A stretch of 64,000 nucleotides of DNA from an uncultured Flavobacteriales bacterium (GCA_938074325.1 CALJFZ010000002.1:1-64000); one strand, 5' to 3'; positions 27,341 to 37,841 are shown, counted from the stretch's first letter. Program-made: numbers and translations. Notes: generated from the sequence alone by a model not told the origin.

Positions 27341-28804
27341 TCAAGGTGTTGCTGCCATCCCATAATAGGCTTTTTGGCCGTCGGGATAGACCCCTTCAAT
27401 CAGCAATCCTCCTTCGGATTCAGAAAAGGCTTGTTCTACTTGCTGTGCGTTTTCGATTTCTTCCCCGTTGATTTTGGTGATGATGAACCCCTTCCGAATG
27501 CCCGCCTGGGAAAAGGCGCCGGGGGCCAATGAACTAACCTGCACACCGTGGCGAATGTCCAAGGATGATTTGAGTGTTTCTGAGGCATTCGATAACCCGG
27601 CCGATGCCTCGGGAATCCAAGTTTGCTCGCGCGTATTGTTTGCCGTTCGGGGCAGATTGGAGGAGCCGTCAATGCTGGTAAGTTTCACTTGAATGGTTTG
27701 GGCTCGGCCATCGCGCGACAGTGCGACCTGGACGAGGTCGCCTGGATGGTACTTTGCGATGCATTCTTGCAACTCGGGAAAGTTCGAAATGGGGGCGCTA
27801 TCAATGGCCAGAACTACATCGCCGGCCTGCATGTCGGCTTCGTCTGCTCCGCTGCCTGGAACGACACCTACCACTGCGCAACCGCTCACTTCGTCCAGGC
27901 CAAGCGATTCAGCAAGCGCCTCATCGACCGGCTCGATTTGTATGCCCAAATACGCCCGCCGCACTTCGCCAAATGTCAGGAGGTCGCCTACGACCTTTTC
28001 AACGATGGTGGAAGGCACAGCAAACGAATATCCGCTGTAGCTGCCCGTTCGGGAAGCTATGGCTGTGTTGATTCCAATGAGTTCGCCACGGGCATTCACC
28101 AGTGCGCCTCCGCTGTTGCCCGGATTGACCGCTGCATCGGTTTGGATGAACGATTCAACAGGGTATTCTCGGGTGCGGGGATCCCCACGCAGGATGTCAA
28201 TGTCCCGCGCCTTGGCCGATACAATCCCCGCAGTTACGGTGGAGGTCAAATCAAAGGGGTTACCCACGGCTAAAACCCATTCGCCAACTTTCACATCGCT
28301 GGAAGATCCAAAGGGCAGAGAAGGAAGTGCCTCGGGGGCCTCAATTTTCAAGAGGGCAAGGTCCGTGGAGGGGTCAATCCCAATGATGTCCGCTTTGTAC
28401 GTGCGGTTGTTGTTGAGTGAAACAACAATTTCATCTGCCCGTTCTATGACATGGTGGTTGGTGACGATGTGTCCATTTGAATCAATGATGACACCGGAGC
28501 CAGAACCCTGAGCGATGCGTTCCGGCGTTCCGTAACCAAACAGCTCGTACCACGGGTGAGCAGAAGCCTGAGAACGCTGGAGGGTACGGACGTGCACAAC
28601 GGCATCAACAGAGGCAGCCGCGGCTTCGACAAAAGATGATTCTGGAAGCGCGGGGACGACGCGTGCAGGGAGGTGGGCCAATTGCGCCTGTACCGCCGGG
28701 ACGACCTCTGTAGGAATGGGAGTGGATTCAACGATTTGGAGGGTGCCCCAAGCGCCCAAACAACCGGCGATCAGCCCAGAAAGTGGAGCAAATAATGTTC
28801 TCAT
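27341..28804 (-). CDS. HtrA/DegP-like periplasmic serine protease with PDZ domains
   Basis: GSGSGVIIDSNGHIVTNHHVIERA, STDLALLKIEA, IQTDAAVNPGNSGGALVNARGELIGINTAI and PDZ segments. Start moved to ATG 28804. Confidence 0.95.
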   Translation of the reverse strand: MRTLFAPLSGLIAGCLGAWGTLQIVESTPIPTEVVPAVQAQLAHLPARVVPALPESSFVEAAAASVDAVVHVRTLQRSQASAHPWYELFGYGTPERIAQGSGSGVIIDSNGHIVTNHHVIERADEIVVSLNNNRTYKADIIGIDPSTDLALLKIEAPEALPSLPFGSSSDVKVGEWVLAVGNPFDLTSTVTAGIVSAKARDIDILRGDPRTREYPVESFIQTDAAVNPGNSGGALVNARGELIGINTAIASRTGSYSGYSFAVPSTIVEKVVGDLLTFGEVRRAYLGIQIEPVDEALAESLGLDEVSGCAVVGVVPGSGADEADMQAGDVVLAIDSAPISNFPELQECIAKYHPGDLVQVALSRDGRAQTIQVKLTSIDGSSNLPRTANNTREQTWIPEASAGLSNASETLKSSLDIRHGVQVSSLAPGAFSQAGIRKGFIITKINGEEIENAQQVEQAFSESEGGLLIEGVYPDGQKAYYGMAATP

Positions 28805-28915
28805 GGCGAAGTTTTTGTCAGCGATTAACGCTTCAAAACAACGCGACAAGGGAGGATCAGTAGAAGGAAAAACTCTAAAGAAATTCTAACCGAATTCTTA
28901 ATCGAAGTTAACGAC

Positions 28916-29896
28916 TCACTTCGCCAAGCCAATCTCCCGCAGCCGTTGGTCCAGGTACTCGCCTGCACTGATGGGGGATTCTGCGGGATCTTCGCCTTCA
29001 GGAACCAAATGCTGCATGGCATCGAGCCGCATGGCGGGCTGCGGATGGCAGAAAAATGGCATAGAGAATCGTGGCTTACTCCACTCAGAGCGTGGGGGAT
29101 TGACCACACGGTGCGTAGTGGACTTGAGGCGATGGTTTGTCAATCGCTGCAGCATATCGCCTACGTTGACGACAATGTGTTCCGGCAAGGCGGTAATAGG
29201 AATCCACGTATTGTCGTTTCGGAGCACTTCCAACCCCGAGGCCGAGGCGCCCACCAGCAAGGTGATGAGGTTGATGTCCTCGTGCTGGCCTGCACGCACC
29301 GCGGTGTTGGGCTCGCCGGTGATGGGCGGATAGTGGATCGCACGCAAGATGGAATTGCCTCCGCTCACCCACGGTTCGAAGTAATCTTCTTTCACGCCCA
29401 GGTGAAGGGCAATGGCACGCAACACGACTTGCCCCAGTTCTTCCAAGGCTTCAAACGTCCGAACCGCGGTGGCCTGAAATTCCGGTCTCTCGGAAACGTT
29501 GTTGTTGGAAGGGAAATGTGCAGGATCGTGGGATGCAGGGGGGTGCGGTTGGCCAACTTGCCAAAATTCTTTTAGGTCTGCCGCATCGCTGTCTTTCGCG
29601 TGTTCGACCCCCATTGATACAAATCCCCGTTGGTTGTTCGTCTCGGGGCGTGCGTACTGCCTTTTTACTTCCGAAGGCAACGCAAAAAATGCCTCAGATT
29701 CTTCGTAGAGCTGAGCAATCAAATCATCGGAAATACCATGCCCGTGGATGGCCGCAAAGCCGATGGTTTCGTACGCTTCACCCAGCTGGGATGCGAAGGC
29801 GCGTTTGGCCGCATCGTCGCCGTTGATAAACGATTGAATATCGAGGGTGGGAATGCCAGTTAGGTGGTTGTCATCAGAATGCGCCATAGGAGTCAT
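28916..29896 (-). CDS. Isopenicillin N synthase-like 2-oxoglutarate/Fe(II) oxygenase
   Basis: IPTLDIQSFI, GFAAIHGHGI, HEDINLITLLVGASASGLEV and NHRLKSTTHRVVNP (HxD...H, RxS-like) motifs. Confidence 0.9.
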   Translation of the reverse strand: MTPMAHSDDNHLTGIPTLDIQSFINGDDAAKRAFASQLGEAYETIGFAAIHGHGISDDLIAQLYEESEAFFALPSEVKRQYARPETNNQRGFVSMGVEHAKDSDAADLKEFWQVGQPHPPASHDPAHFPSNNNVSERPEFQATAVRTFEALEELGQVVLRAIALHLGVKEDYFEPWVSGGNSILRAIHYPPITGEPNTAVRAGQHEDINLITLLVGASASGLEVLRNDNTWIPITALPEHIVVNVGDMLQRLTNHRLKSTTHRVVNPPRSEWSKPRFSMPFFCHPQPAMRLDAMQHLVPEGEDPAESPISAGEYLDQRLREIGLAK

Positions 29897-31092
29897 TTCA
29901 ATTCATTGGACATCGATTCTACGAATGTATCAGTCAAGGCACGGGTTGAAGCGTCCCAATTGCAGTGTTTTTCAACCCATTGACGTGACAAACTTCCAAG
30001 GGCCGTCCGGGCTTCACTGTCATGGAGTAGAGCCTCTATTTCCGCAGCAATTCCCTCGGCACTGTTCGCAACCCGCAAGGGAGCCGCATCGTCTGGAGGA
30101 CCGGGGAATCCGCTCGCGACGTGTTGAGTGGTCACGCAAGGCAAACGCATCGCCATCGCTTCCAAGATCTTGTTTTGTTGGCCCGTTCCGATCCGCAGCG
30201 GTGCGACAAATATGGTCGCATGCGCATAGGCGTCGCGGATATCGGGAATCCATCCGGTGACTTCCACTTGGCTGGAAGCCAATGCTTTTACCTCTGGAGC
30301 CGGGTTGGTGCCCGCAATGACGATGCGCAAGCCATCCGTCGGAAGCAGAGGAAGAACTTCAAAGACCAATTGCTTTGCCGCATCCACATTGGGAGGATAG
30401 CTCATGTTCCCCGTGAAGAGCAGAACAGGGGACGCAGCTTCATCGGTTGCAGCCGACGGACTGAAAAAGTCGGTATCGATGCCATTCGGCACCACGTCAA
30501 TGTGGTTGTTTTCCGGATGACCGATCAGTTTTTGGTCGGCCCGGCTAATGATGGTCTTGCCATCGAAATAGTCGAAAACCGTGGACTCAAATGCCTTCAG
30601 CCTTCGGTATTCTATGCGGTAAATCCAGCGCATGGAGGGGCGGGCTAACCGAGACTGCCGGGCCATTCCAGCGCTGAGGGCATCCATGTAGTCAAGAACG
30701 CGCGGAACGTGGTGGGACTCTTGGACGTATGCCGCCATCCGCACCAGTTGGCACATGACCACGTCGGGTTCAATCTCGCGCATCCAATGGTTCAAGGCGC
30801 GATGGGCTGGTCGTTGATAAAACCAATGCACTTGAAAAGGTCGGGTGCTCAATGGTGCGAAGGCCATCCGAAGCCAACGCCTCCAACGCTTCAAGGGCTG
30901 AACCTTAATGCCACGGGTGATGGCTTTCAAGGCGCTCAGGTCATTGTTATCACCCTCACCGCCCGGCTCAGTGAGGCAGAACAGGAAAATTTCATGTGAT
31001 GCGGCCAAATGGCGAATTTGGTGGTATGCACGCAGCTTGTCCCCTTTATCGAGTGGCCAAGGCAGACGGGATGTGATCACCAGGATTTTCAC
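29893..31092 (-). CDS. Glycosyltransferase, GT4/GT-B type
   Basis: MKILVITSRLPWPLDKGDKLRAYHQIRHLA; VVPNGIDTDFF; LLFTGNMSYPPNVDAAKQLV; FVAPLRIGTGQQNKILEAMAMRLPCVTT. Confidence 0.92.
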   Translation of the reverse strand: MKILVITSRLPWPLDKGDKLRAYHQIRHLAASHEIFLFCLTEPGGEGDNNDLSALKAITRGIKVQPLKRWRRWLRMAFAPLSTRPFQVHWFYQRPAHRALNHWMREIEPDVVMCQLVRMAAYVQESHHVPRVLDYMDALSAGMARQSRLARPSMRWIYRIEYRRLKAFESTVFDYFDGKTIISRADQKLIGHPENNHIDVVPNGIDTDFFSPSAATDEAASPVLLFTGNMSYPPNVDAAKQLVFEVLPLLPTDGLRIVIAGTNPAPEVKALASSQVEVTGWIPDIRDAYAHATIFVAPLRIGTGQQNKILEAMAMRLPCVTTQHVASGFPGPPDDAAPLRVANSAEGIAAEIEALLHDSEARTALGSLSRQWVEKHCNWDASTRALTDTFVESMSNELK

Positions 31093-32285
31093 AGGTCAAA
31101 GATGCGTGAGATGTGGTCAATGCACGCACCCACCAATCGTTCATTCGTGAATGAAGCCTCAACCAATGCTCGGGCATTGGTGCCTAAGGCGGTGGAGAGT
31201 GAGGGGTTGGTGTGCAGATCGATGATGCGCTGGGCGAAGGAGTTAGCGTCATCGGCAATGAAAAAATGCGTTCCATGTTCTCCATGAATTCCTTCCATGC
31301 CAATGGACGTGGATACGACCGGTCTTCCGGCCGACATGGCCTCGATGGCTTTGATGCGCATTCCGCTTCCAGAAAGGAGCGGGATGACCATGATGCCTGG
31401 TTCGGTCATCACATCCCATGCATGTTCCACCTCCCCGAGGACCGTGGTGTTTTTACGATTGAACCGTTCTACCTCCTCGAATTTGCGTCCGGCCAATTTC
31501 AATTGGGCTTCTGGAAGTTCCTTGAGCACGGCAGGCCAAACGTGATCCAAAAACCACGTGACGCCCTGGATGTTCGGGTGCCAATCCATCGCGCCGATGT
31601 GAAAGACATGTTCCACTGGGCCGGGTGAGGCAGTGGGCATCTCAGTCACGTCCAGTCCGAAGGGCAAGGTCAGGATAGGGGATGTGCAGCCCAGCGATGT
31701 GAAATGCTTTTTGTCATCCTCCGAAATGGCCAAAACGGCATCGAAGTCGCGCAAGGCGTTGACTTCGTACGATTTCAAACGGTCAGCAAGGTGATTGAGG
31801 TAAATGCGCTTGGAGGGCCGTTCGGTTTCTGAGGCCAAGAGCTCCCAAATTCGGTGCTCGACGTTGTGGGCCCTCAAGATCAAGGCGCCGTCGCAATACT
31901 GCCGAACCAATGGCAGATAGGGGGCGGTGAACAAACTTTCGAAAATGACCACGTCAAATACCTGCCGCTGCATGGTTCGGATCAACAGACGTTCGAACGC
32001 AGGGGCGTGAAAACGGGAAATGTTGTAGCTATCCCCGGTGAGCACATTGGCAAGTGCATCCACCTTGTTGATAGCGGTATCTATGTGAACAGCTTCAACC
32101 CCTGTTTTTTCGCGGTACGACGGGTCGACATCTTCGGGTTGCCATGGATGTTTGTGGGTGGCGAGGGTCAGGAGTTTGACTTCGTGTCCTTCAGCCAGGA
32201 GTCCCCGGGTCATGGCGTCCATTGCGCGGCATCCACCGTCTCGGCTGGGACGGGGAGGTTTATGGCAGAGTTGGAGAATGCGCAT
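31089..32285 (-). CDS. Glycosyltransferase, GT4/GT-B type
   Basis: MRILQLCHKPPRPSRDGGCRAMDAMTRGL; HIGAMDWHPNIQGVTWFLDHV; VIPLLSGSGMRIKAIEAMSAGRPVVSTS. Start moved to ATG 32285 next to the lptG-like stop. Confidence 0.92.
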   Translation of the reverse strand: MRILQLCHKPPRPSRDGGCRAMDAMTRGLLAEGHEVKLLTLATHKHPWQPEDVDPSYREKTGVEAVHIDTAINKVDALANVLTGDSYNISRFHAPAFERLLIRTMQRQVFDVVIFESLFTAPYLPLVRQYCDGALILRAHNVEHRIWELLASETERPSKRIYLNHLADRLKSYEVNALRDFDAVLAISEDDKKHFTSLGCTSPILTLPFGLDVTEMPTASPGPVEHVFHIGAMDWHPNIQGVTWFLDHVWPAVLKELPEAQLKLAGRKFEEVERFNRKNTTVLGEVEHAWDVMTEPGIMVIPLLSGSGMRIKAIEAMSAGRPVVSTSIGMEGIHGEHGTHFFIADDANSFAQRIIDLHTNPSLSTALGTNARALVEASFTNERLVGACIDHISRIFDL

Positions 32286-32287
32286 GG

Positions 32288-33697
32288 TCAAGCGGAGAAT
32301 TTGGACCGAAACCGAGTGACCCACTTCGGCCAACTCAAATGAAATGCCTGCGCATCGCGCATGGCTTGGCGTGTGAAGTAAATGGCAAAGGGCAACAAGG
32401 CCAGTGAACTCATCCACATGCCAAACCATGGAGTCACTTTCCCTGCTTTTACCATTTGCTCGCCGATCATGGATAAAATGTAGAACGCGAGAAAAATACC
32501 AATGGCCAAGACGGTTGGCATGCCCAAACCACCTTTTCGAATGATGGCCCCCAAGGGCGCTCCAATGAAAAACAACAGCAAGCAACTCAGGGCTAGAAAG
32601 AATTTTCGGTGCCATTCAATGGCATGGCGATTTTTGGCTTTCACACGGGATTGCGCATTTTCCAGGCCATTGGCAATGCCTTGGCGTGAGTTGCGGGCCA
32701 AGCTGCGGGCACCGTCGAAGGCCATCCTGCGTTCCGTAGGAGACAGGCCGCTCCAGACAGGTGCCGCCGCTGCCACACTTGCAGCAGCCGAAACGGTATC
32801 CCGGAGCAAAGTCGTCTGGCGCGCCCCATAGCGTTCGACTTCTTCCAAACGCAGAGCAACCATTCCGTCCAATGAATCCATGGCCGCATCGAGTTGGCGG
32901 ACCGTCATCATTTCATGGGCGCGCTTGAACAGGCCTTCGTCGGCTTTACTGAAATCCAAGGAAGCCAAGTCGATTTCAAAGGTTTGGCGTTCGAAGGAGG
33001 AGGCAATGTGGGGGTGGAGGCGTTCTTTTCTCCGCTTGGACTGCTCCAGGTCCTCCTCATAACTGACTCCGTCATTGAGGGAGATGGTCAGCCTATTGCC
33101 CGTCTGTACCATGGTTCCACTTTCCGCTCGTATGACTCGGCTGGTCCCCGTTTCGCCTTCCCGATGGTCATGAATGAGCACGTCGCGAAGGGTTCCGTCT
33201 TCGTCTTTGGCGTCCACACGAATGGCAAAGCCATCGATGCCGTTGTAGAAAGCCCCGGGCACCAAATTCAACGTCGGTTTTTTCTGTGTAACGGAAAACA
33301 GCAGGGCCCGAAACTTCAGGTTGGCCACCGGCCAGGCGGCGTTGGAAAACCAAAATGCCCCCAAAGAGACCAAGCACATGGTCAAGATCAACGGGCGAAA
33401 AATTCGGAATACGGAGAGCCCCGCGGATTTCAGAGCGGTCAATTCATTGCGCTCAGCCAATGAACCGAAGGCCATGATGGACGCCACCAAAATGGCCAAA
33501 GGCAACGCCAAGTTGACCAACCGTGCCGATGCATAAATCATGAGCTCCGCGATTACCCACGGTGCCAAGCCCTTGCCTATTAGGTCGTCGGCATACACCC
33601 ATAAAAATTGCATGTCAAGGATGAACAGAGCCACCGGCATGGTCACCGCAAAGGGCGCCAAAAAAGACCGCAACAAAAGGCTCGCAAATCGTCTCAC
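32288..33697 (-). CDS. LptF/LptG family permease (YjgP/YjgQ)
   Basis: RSFLAPFAVTMPVALFILDMQFLWVYADDLIGKGL, LPLAILVASIMAFGSLAERNELTALKSAGLS and C-terminal APLGAIIRKGGLGMP motifs. Confidence 0.93.
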   Translation of the reverse strand: MRRFASLLLRSFLAPFAVTMPVALFILDMQFLWVYADDLIGKGLAPWVIAELMIYASARLVNLALPLAILVASIMAFGSLAERNELTALKSAGLSVFRIFRPLILTMCLVSLGAFWFSNAAWPVANLKFRALLFSVTQKKPTLNLVPGAFYNGIDGFAIRVDAKDEDGTLRDVLIHDHREGETGTSRVIRAESGTMVQTGNRLTISLNDGVSYEEDLEQSKRRKERLHPHIASSFERQTFEIDLASLDFSKADEGLFKRAHEMMTVRQLDAAMDSLDGMVALRLEEVERYGARQTTLLRDTVSAAASVAAAAPVWSGLSPTERRMAFDGARSLARNSRQGIANGLENAQSRVKAKNRHAIEWHRKFFLALSCLLLFFIGAPLGAIIRKGGLGMPTVLAIGIFLAFYILSMIGEQMVKAGKVTPWFGMWMSSLALLPFAIYFTRQAMRDAQAFHLSWPKWVTRFRSKFSA

Positions 33698-33701
33698 GTT
33701 T

Positions 33702-33709
33702 CAAAGATA
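33702..33709 (-). promoter_or_regulatory. Leaderless-type -7 element TATCTTTG-N4-GTG
   Basis: CAAAGATA on + strand; spacer AAAC; GTG start at 33697. Confidence 0.45.
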
Positions 33710-33749
33710 GGATGCTGTAACTTGCCAACACTAACCTCAGAACAACGCA

Positions 33750-35864
33750 ATGATGACCTCAAAATTATTTACCCATTCAGCATTTGTTTTGGTGCTGGCT
33801 GCATCGGCCTTCTTGGGCTGTGATGAAGGCACTTCATCCGCAGACTCTCCGAGTGCTCCTGACGATTGGGCTGCACACACTCTGGTGGAAAAAGGCGCCA
33901 GTGAACCTGATGCAAACGGCTTTGTTTGGCAGACCGAACAATTCGCCGATCTCAAAATGATCCGCTACCAGGTGCCCGGATGGGAAAAATTGAGTGCTTC
34001 GCAGCGCGCGTTGGTTTATTGCCTGAACCAGGCGGGCCTGAGTGGTCGTGACATGATGTACGACCAAAACAACCGGTACAACCTCCGAATCCGAGATTTG
34101 CTCGAATCCATCTACACCGGTTTTGAAGGGGATAAATCCACCAACGGCTGGATTCGATTTGAGACCTATTTGAAGCGCATTTGGTTCTCCAACGGCATCC
34201 ACCACCATTACGCCAACACGAAAATCCTTCCGGAATTTTCTCAAGCCTACTTCGAGGAATTGGCAGCTGCAGTGGGCGTGGAAGTTTCAGAGGAGTTGCT
34301 TTCGGTCATTTTTGATCCCAACGTGGAATCCAAGAAAGTCGAGCAAGACGCCACCAAAGGACTTGTAGAAGCCTCGGCGGTAAATTTTTATGCGCCTGAC
34401 GTGAGCACGGTAGAAGCCCAAGCCTACCTCGAGAGCATTGTGGTGGATGGGACACGCACGCCCGTAGAATACAGCCTCAATTCGCGTTTGGTGAAGAATG
34501 CAGACGGCGAGATTGAGGAACAACCCTACCGCGTTGGGGGGCTCTACGGTGAAGCGCTGGAACAAGTGGTTTTCTGGTTGAACCAAGCCGCTCAATACGC
34601 TGAGAATGATAAGCAAGCCGCTGCGCTGCGGAATTTGATTGCCTACTACGAGACCGGAGACTTAGAGAAGTGGCAGCTGTACAACATCAATTGGGTTCAG
34701 GACACGGAAGGCGATGTGGATTACATCAATGGGTTTGTCGAGGTATACAACGATCCCCTCGGCTACACAGGAAGCTATGAAACCATTGTGCAAATCAAGG
34801 ATTTTGATGCCAGCGAACGCATGAAGGTGCTCATGGACAATGCCCAGTGGTTTGAAGATCACATGCCTTTCATGGATGAACACAAGAAGGAAGAAGTGGT
34901 GGGAATCACCTACAACGTGGTCAATGTTGCCGGTGAAGCGGGAGATGCGTCTCCGAGCACTCCCATCGGCGTAAACCTTCCCAATTCAAATTGGATCCGC
35001 GTCGTTCACGGCTCAAAGTCAGTGAGCCTTGGCAACATCGTCAGCGCCTACGACAAAGCAAGCGGCGGCGGCTTGATGACGGAGTTTGCCCACGATGAGG
35101 TGGAAATCGCTCGGGCAGAAAGCCATGGGGCTTTGGCCGGTAAATTGCACACGGCCATGCACGAGGTTATCGGTCACGCTTCTGGTAAGTTGGAGGATGG
35201 CATCGGTGAGCCCAAGCAAACCATCAAGGAGTACAGCTCCACATTGGAGGAAGGTCGAGCAGATTTGGTGGCCTTGTACTTCATGCTGGATGAAAAAATG
35301 GTGGAACTGGGATTGATGAAGACGCTGGAGACAGGCAAATCCGAATACGACAGCTACATCCGCAACGGCATGATGCTTCAATTGCGGCGATTGGAAAAAG
35401 GGGCAGACATTGAGGAGGCGCACATGCGCAACCGGGCTTGGATCAGCCACTGGTGCTTTGAGCGCGCGCAGGAGTCGGGTGCCATCGAACGGGTCCAGCG
35501 CGACGGCAAGACCTTCTTTGATGTCAAGGATTACGAGGCGCTCCGAGGCCTATTCGGTGAGCTTCTGAAAGAAGTGCAGCGCATCAAGTCCCAAGGCGAC
35601 TACGAAGCGGCAAAGGCCTTGGTCGAAGGGTACGGCGTCAAGGTGGATCAGGCGATTCACGAAGAGGTGCTGACCCGATCTGAGGCGTTGGGCATTGCCC
35701 CTTACGGCGGTTTCATCAACCCGGAGATGCAGCCGGTCTACGTGGAAGATGGCAAAATTGGTGACATCAAATTGGTGTACCCTGACGACTTCGCCACGCA
35801 GATGCTGGGATACAGCAAAAACTATGGATTCCTCCCGCTCAACAACGATTACGTAGCGGAGTAA
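33750..35864 (+). CDS. Dipeptidyl-peptidase III (M49) family zinc metallopeptidase, lipoprotein
   Basis: AFLGCDEG lipobox; HEVIGHASGKL (HExxGH) and EEGRADLVALYFM motifs. Confidence 0.93.
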   Translation: MMTSKLFTHSAFVLVLAASAFLGCDEGTSSADSPSAPDDWAAHTLVEKGASEPDANGFVWQTEQFADLKMIRYQVPGWEKLSASQRALVYCLNQAGLSGRDMMYDQNNRYNLRIRDLLESIYTGFEGDKSTNGWIRFETYLKRIWFSNGIHHHYANTKILPEFSQAYFEELAAAVGVEVSEELLSVIFDPNVESKKVEQDATKGLVEASAVNFYAPDVSTVEAQAYLESIVVDGTRTPVEYSLNSRLVKNADGEIEEQPYRVGGLYGEALEQVVFWLNQAAQYAENDKQAAALRNLIAYYETGDLEKWQLYNINWVQDTEGDVDYINGFVEVYNDPLGYTGSYETIVQIKDFDASERMKVLMDNAQWFEDHMPFMDEHKKEEVVGITYNVVNVAGEAGDASPSTPIGVNLPNSNWIRVVHGSKSVSLGNIVSAYDKASGGGLMTEFAHDEVEIARAESHGALAGKLHTAMHEVIGHASGKLEDGIGEPKQTIKEYSSTLEEGRADLVALYFMLDEKMVELGLMKTLETGKSEYDSYIRNGMMLQLRRLEKGADIEEAHMRNRAWISHWCFERAQESGAIERVQRDGKTFFDVKDYEALRGLFGELLKEVQRIKSQGDYEAAKALVEGYGVKVDQAIHEEVLTRSEALGIAPYGGFINPEMQPVYVEDGKIGDIKLVYPDDFATQMLGYSKNYGFLPLNNDYVAE

Positions 35865-35875
35865 TCACTTTTGAC

Positions 35876-35907
35876 ACATGCCCGAGCAACGAATTGCTTG
35901 GGCATGT
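35876..35907 (+). terminator. 14-bp perfect (one G:U) hairpin downstream of the M49 gene
   Basis: acatgcccgagcaa-cgaa-ttgcttgggcatgt, 12 bp after the stop; only a weak T-tract follows. Confidence 0.55.
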
Positions 35908-35936
35908 TGTTACCTCTTCGATTGAAACCAAGAACC

Positions 35937-37829
35937 ATGCGCAATTATTCTCTCTTGTTGGTCGGCCTCCTGTTGGCCTCCGCCTCATTCGCCCAATCGC
36001 CTTTTCCATGTGAACTGTCGGGAGGTGAAGGCGATCCCGCGACCGGTGGCTTGTCGGAAACCCAAGTGGGGCAGTACCACGACAACAGTAACTTCTTCAA
36101 CGTCATTGAATTGTATGAGCCCGTCACCTTGGTTTCGGCGAAGGTGTTTGCCAACGGCGCCGGTCCTCGAACACTCGCACTCTTTTCACCAGAAGGGGAT
36201 GTGTTGATGACCGAGGTCGTCGACATTCCAGACGGCGAAAGCATTGTGGAATTTGGTTGGGACGTTGGACCCGGAACGGTAGGGTTGGGCAGCTTGTCGG
36301 CTGATCCCCAACTATGGAGAGACGACCTGAACAGTGACATCAATTTCCCATACCCAATTGGGGAATACGGGGCCATCACGGGAACGAGCATCCAAGGCCA
36401 GAACGAATTCAACTACTACTATTTCTTCTACGATGTCACATTGACGCCACAAGGTCCCACGGTAAACTCTGGCGGTTACCCATGTGACAACGTAGAGCTC
36501 ATGGACGTTGAATCCCTTGCCGATCTTGGTGGCGGGGACAACGGAAACGATTGCTGGGGCTGGGTTGACGCCACGAGCGGCCGTGAAATTGCCATCTTTG
36601 GCCGTTCGAACGGCACGTCGTTCATCGACGTTACGGACGCGACGGACATGAAGTACTTCGCAAATTTGGCAACGGCATCAAGCCCGAGCCTATGGCGCGA
36701 CATCAAGATTTACGGCGATTACGCGTACATCGTATCGGAGGCTGGTGACCACGGACTTCAAATTGTCGACCTCGCGGGGTTGATGGATTTGCCGTTGGAC
36801 GATGTGACGGAGTTAACGGCTGACGGCTATTACGCCGGATTTGGCAACGCCCACAACATCATGATCAATGAGGAAACAGGGTATGCGTACCCCATTGGGA
36901 CCAATACATTCAATGGAGGCCTGCACATTCTGGACCTCGAAGACCCCTTGAACCCGGAGTTGGTGGGTGCGTACGACGGTGCGTATTCGCATGATATTCA
37001 CCCGATTGTTTACAACGGTCCCGATGCGGACTATGCGGGCCGAGAGATTGTAGTATGCTTCAATGGATACAACGGAATTTCCATCCTCGATGCGGAAGAC
37101 AAAACAGACGTCCAGCTCATTTCTCAGCTATCCTACGCGGAGTCGGGCTACACGCACCAGGGTTGGGTAGGAGAGAACCAGCGGTTCTGTTACTTCAACG
37201 ACGAGTTGGATGAGTCCAACTTCGGCAATAACACCCGCACGTACATCATGGACATCGCCGACCTGGACGCTCCGCAAATCATCGGCTTTTATGAAGCTTC
37301 TGTGGAGGCCATCGATCACAACATGTACATCATCGGCGACAAAATGTACCAGTCCAACTACCTCAGTGGCTTGCGCGTATTGGACTTGAGCGATGCAGGT
37401 CAAGGCAACCTCGAATTGGTCGGGTACTTCGACACCAACCCGGAGTCCGATGCACCGTCGTTCAATGGCACTTGGAGCAACTTCCCTTACTTCCCCAGTG
37501 GGAACATTGCCGTGAGCACATTTACTCACTTCTTCATGGTCCGTCCGTCCGATGCCATTTCACCAGAGACTGTGAACGTTGCGGAGGCGTCGTCTCAATC
37601 CGTCCCAACGGTTTTCCCCAACCCAGCATCCACCTCCATTCGGTTGGAAGGTTTTGATGGCGAAGGCGCGCTTCAATTGTTCAATGCAAAGGGACAACTC
37701 ATCCGCGAATGGCAAGGACTGCCTGCAACGTCAGGGTTGAACCTGATGGTGAACGACTGCCCAGCAGGCGTATATATTTTGAAGGGAATCACGACGGGTA
37801 AAACCGCTCGCTTCCTGATTGCGCGCTAA
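35937..37829 (+). CDS. Choice-of-anchor-B-like secreted protein with T9SS type A sorting domain
   Basis: Signal peptide; DCWGWVDATSGREIAIFGRSNGTSFIDVTDA; C-terminal VFPNPASTSIRLEGF...LNLMVNDCPAGVYILKGITTGKTARFLIAR. Confidence 0.88.
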   Translation: MRNYSLLLVGLLLASASFAQSPFPCELSGGEGDPATGGLSETQVGQYHDNSNFFNVIELYEPVTLVSAKVFANGAGPRTLALFSPEGDVLMTEVVDIPDGESIVEFGWDVGPGTVGLGSLSADPQLWRDDLNSDINFPYPIGEYGAITGTSIQGQNEFNYYYFFYDVTLTPQGPTVNSGGYPCDNVELMDVESLADLGGGDNGNDCWGWVDATSGREIAIFGRSNGTSFIDVTDATDMKYFANLATASSPSLWRDIKIYGDYAYIVSEAGDHGLQIVDLAGLMDLPLDDVTELTADGYYAGFGNAHNIMINEETGYAYPIGTNTFNGGLHILDLEDPLNPELVGAYDGAYSHDIHPIVYNGPDADYAGREIVVCFNGYNGISILDAEDKTDVQLISQLSYAESGYTHQGWVGENQRFCYFNDELDESNFGNNTRTYIMDIADLDAPQIIGFYEASVEAIDHNMYIIGDKMYQSNYLSGLRVLDLSDAGQGNLELVGYFDTNPESDAPSFNGTWSNFPYFPSGNIAVSTFTHFFMVRPSDAISPETVNVAEASSQSVPTVFPNPASTSIRLEGFDGEGALQLFNAKGQLIREWQGLPATSGLNLMVNDCPAGVYILKGITTGKTARFLIAR

Positions 37830-37841
37830 ACGAGCGAAGGC

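Noticed and set aside
32286-32615. N-terminal extension of the 31089 glycosyltransferase ORF
   Set aside because: The extension overlaps the LptF/G-like gene; MRILQLCHKPPRPSRDGG at 32285 is a natural GT4 start.
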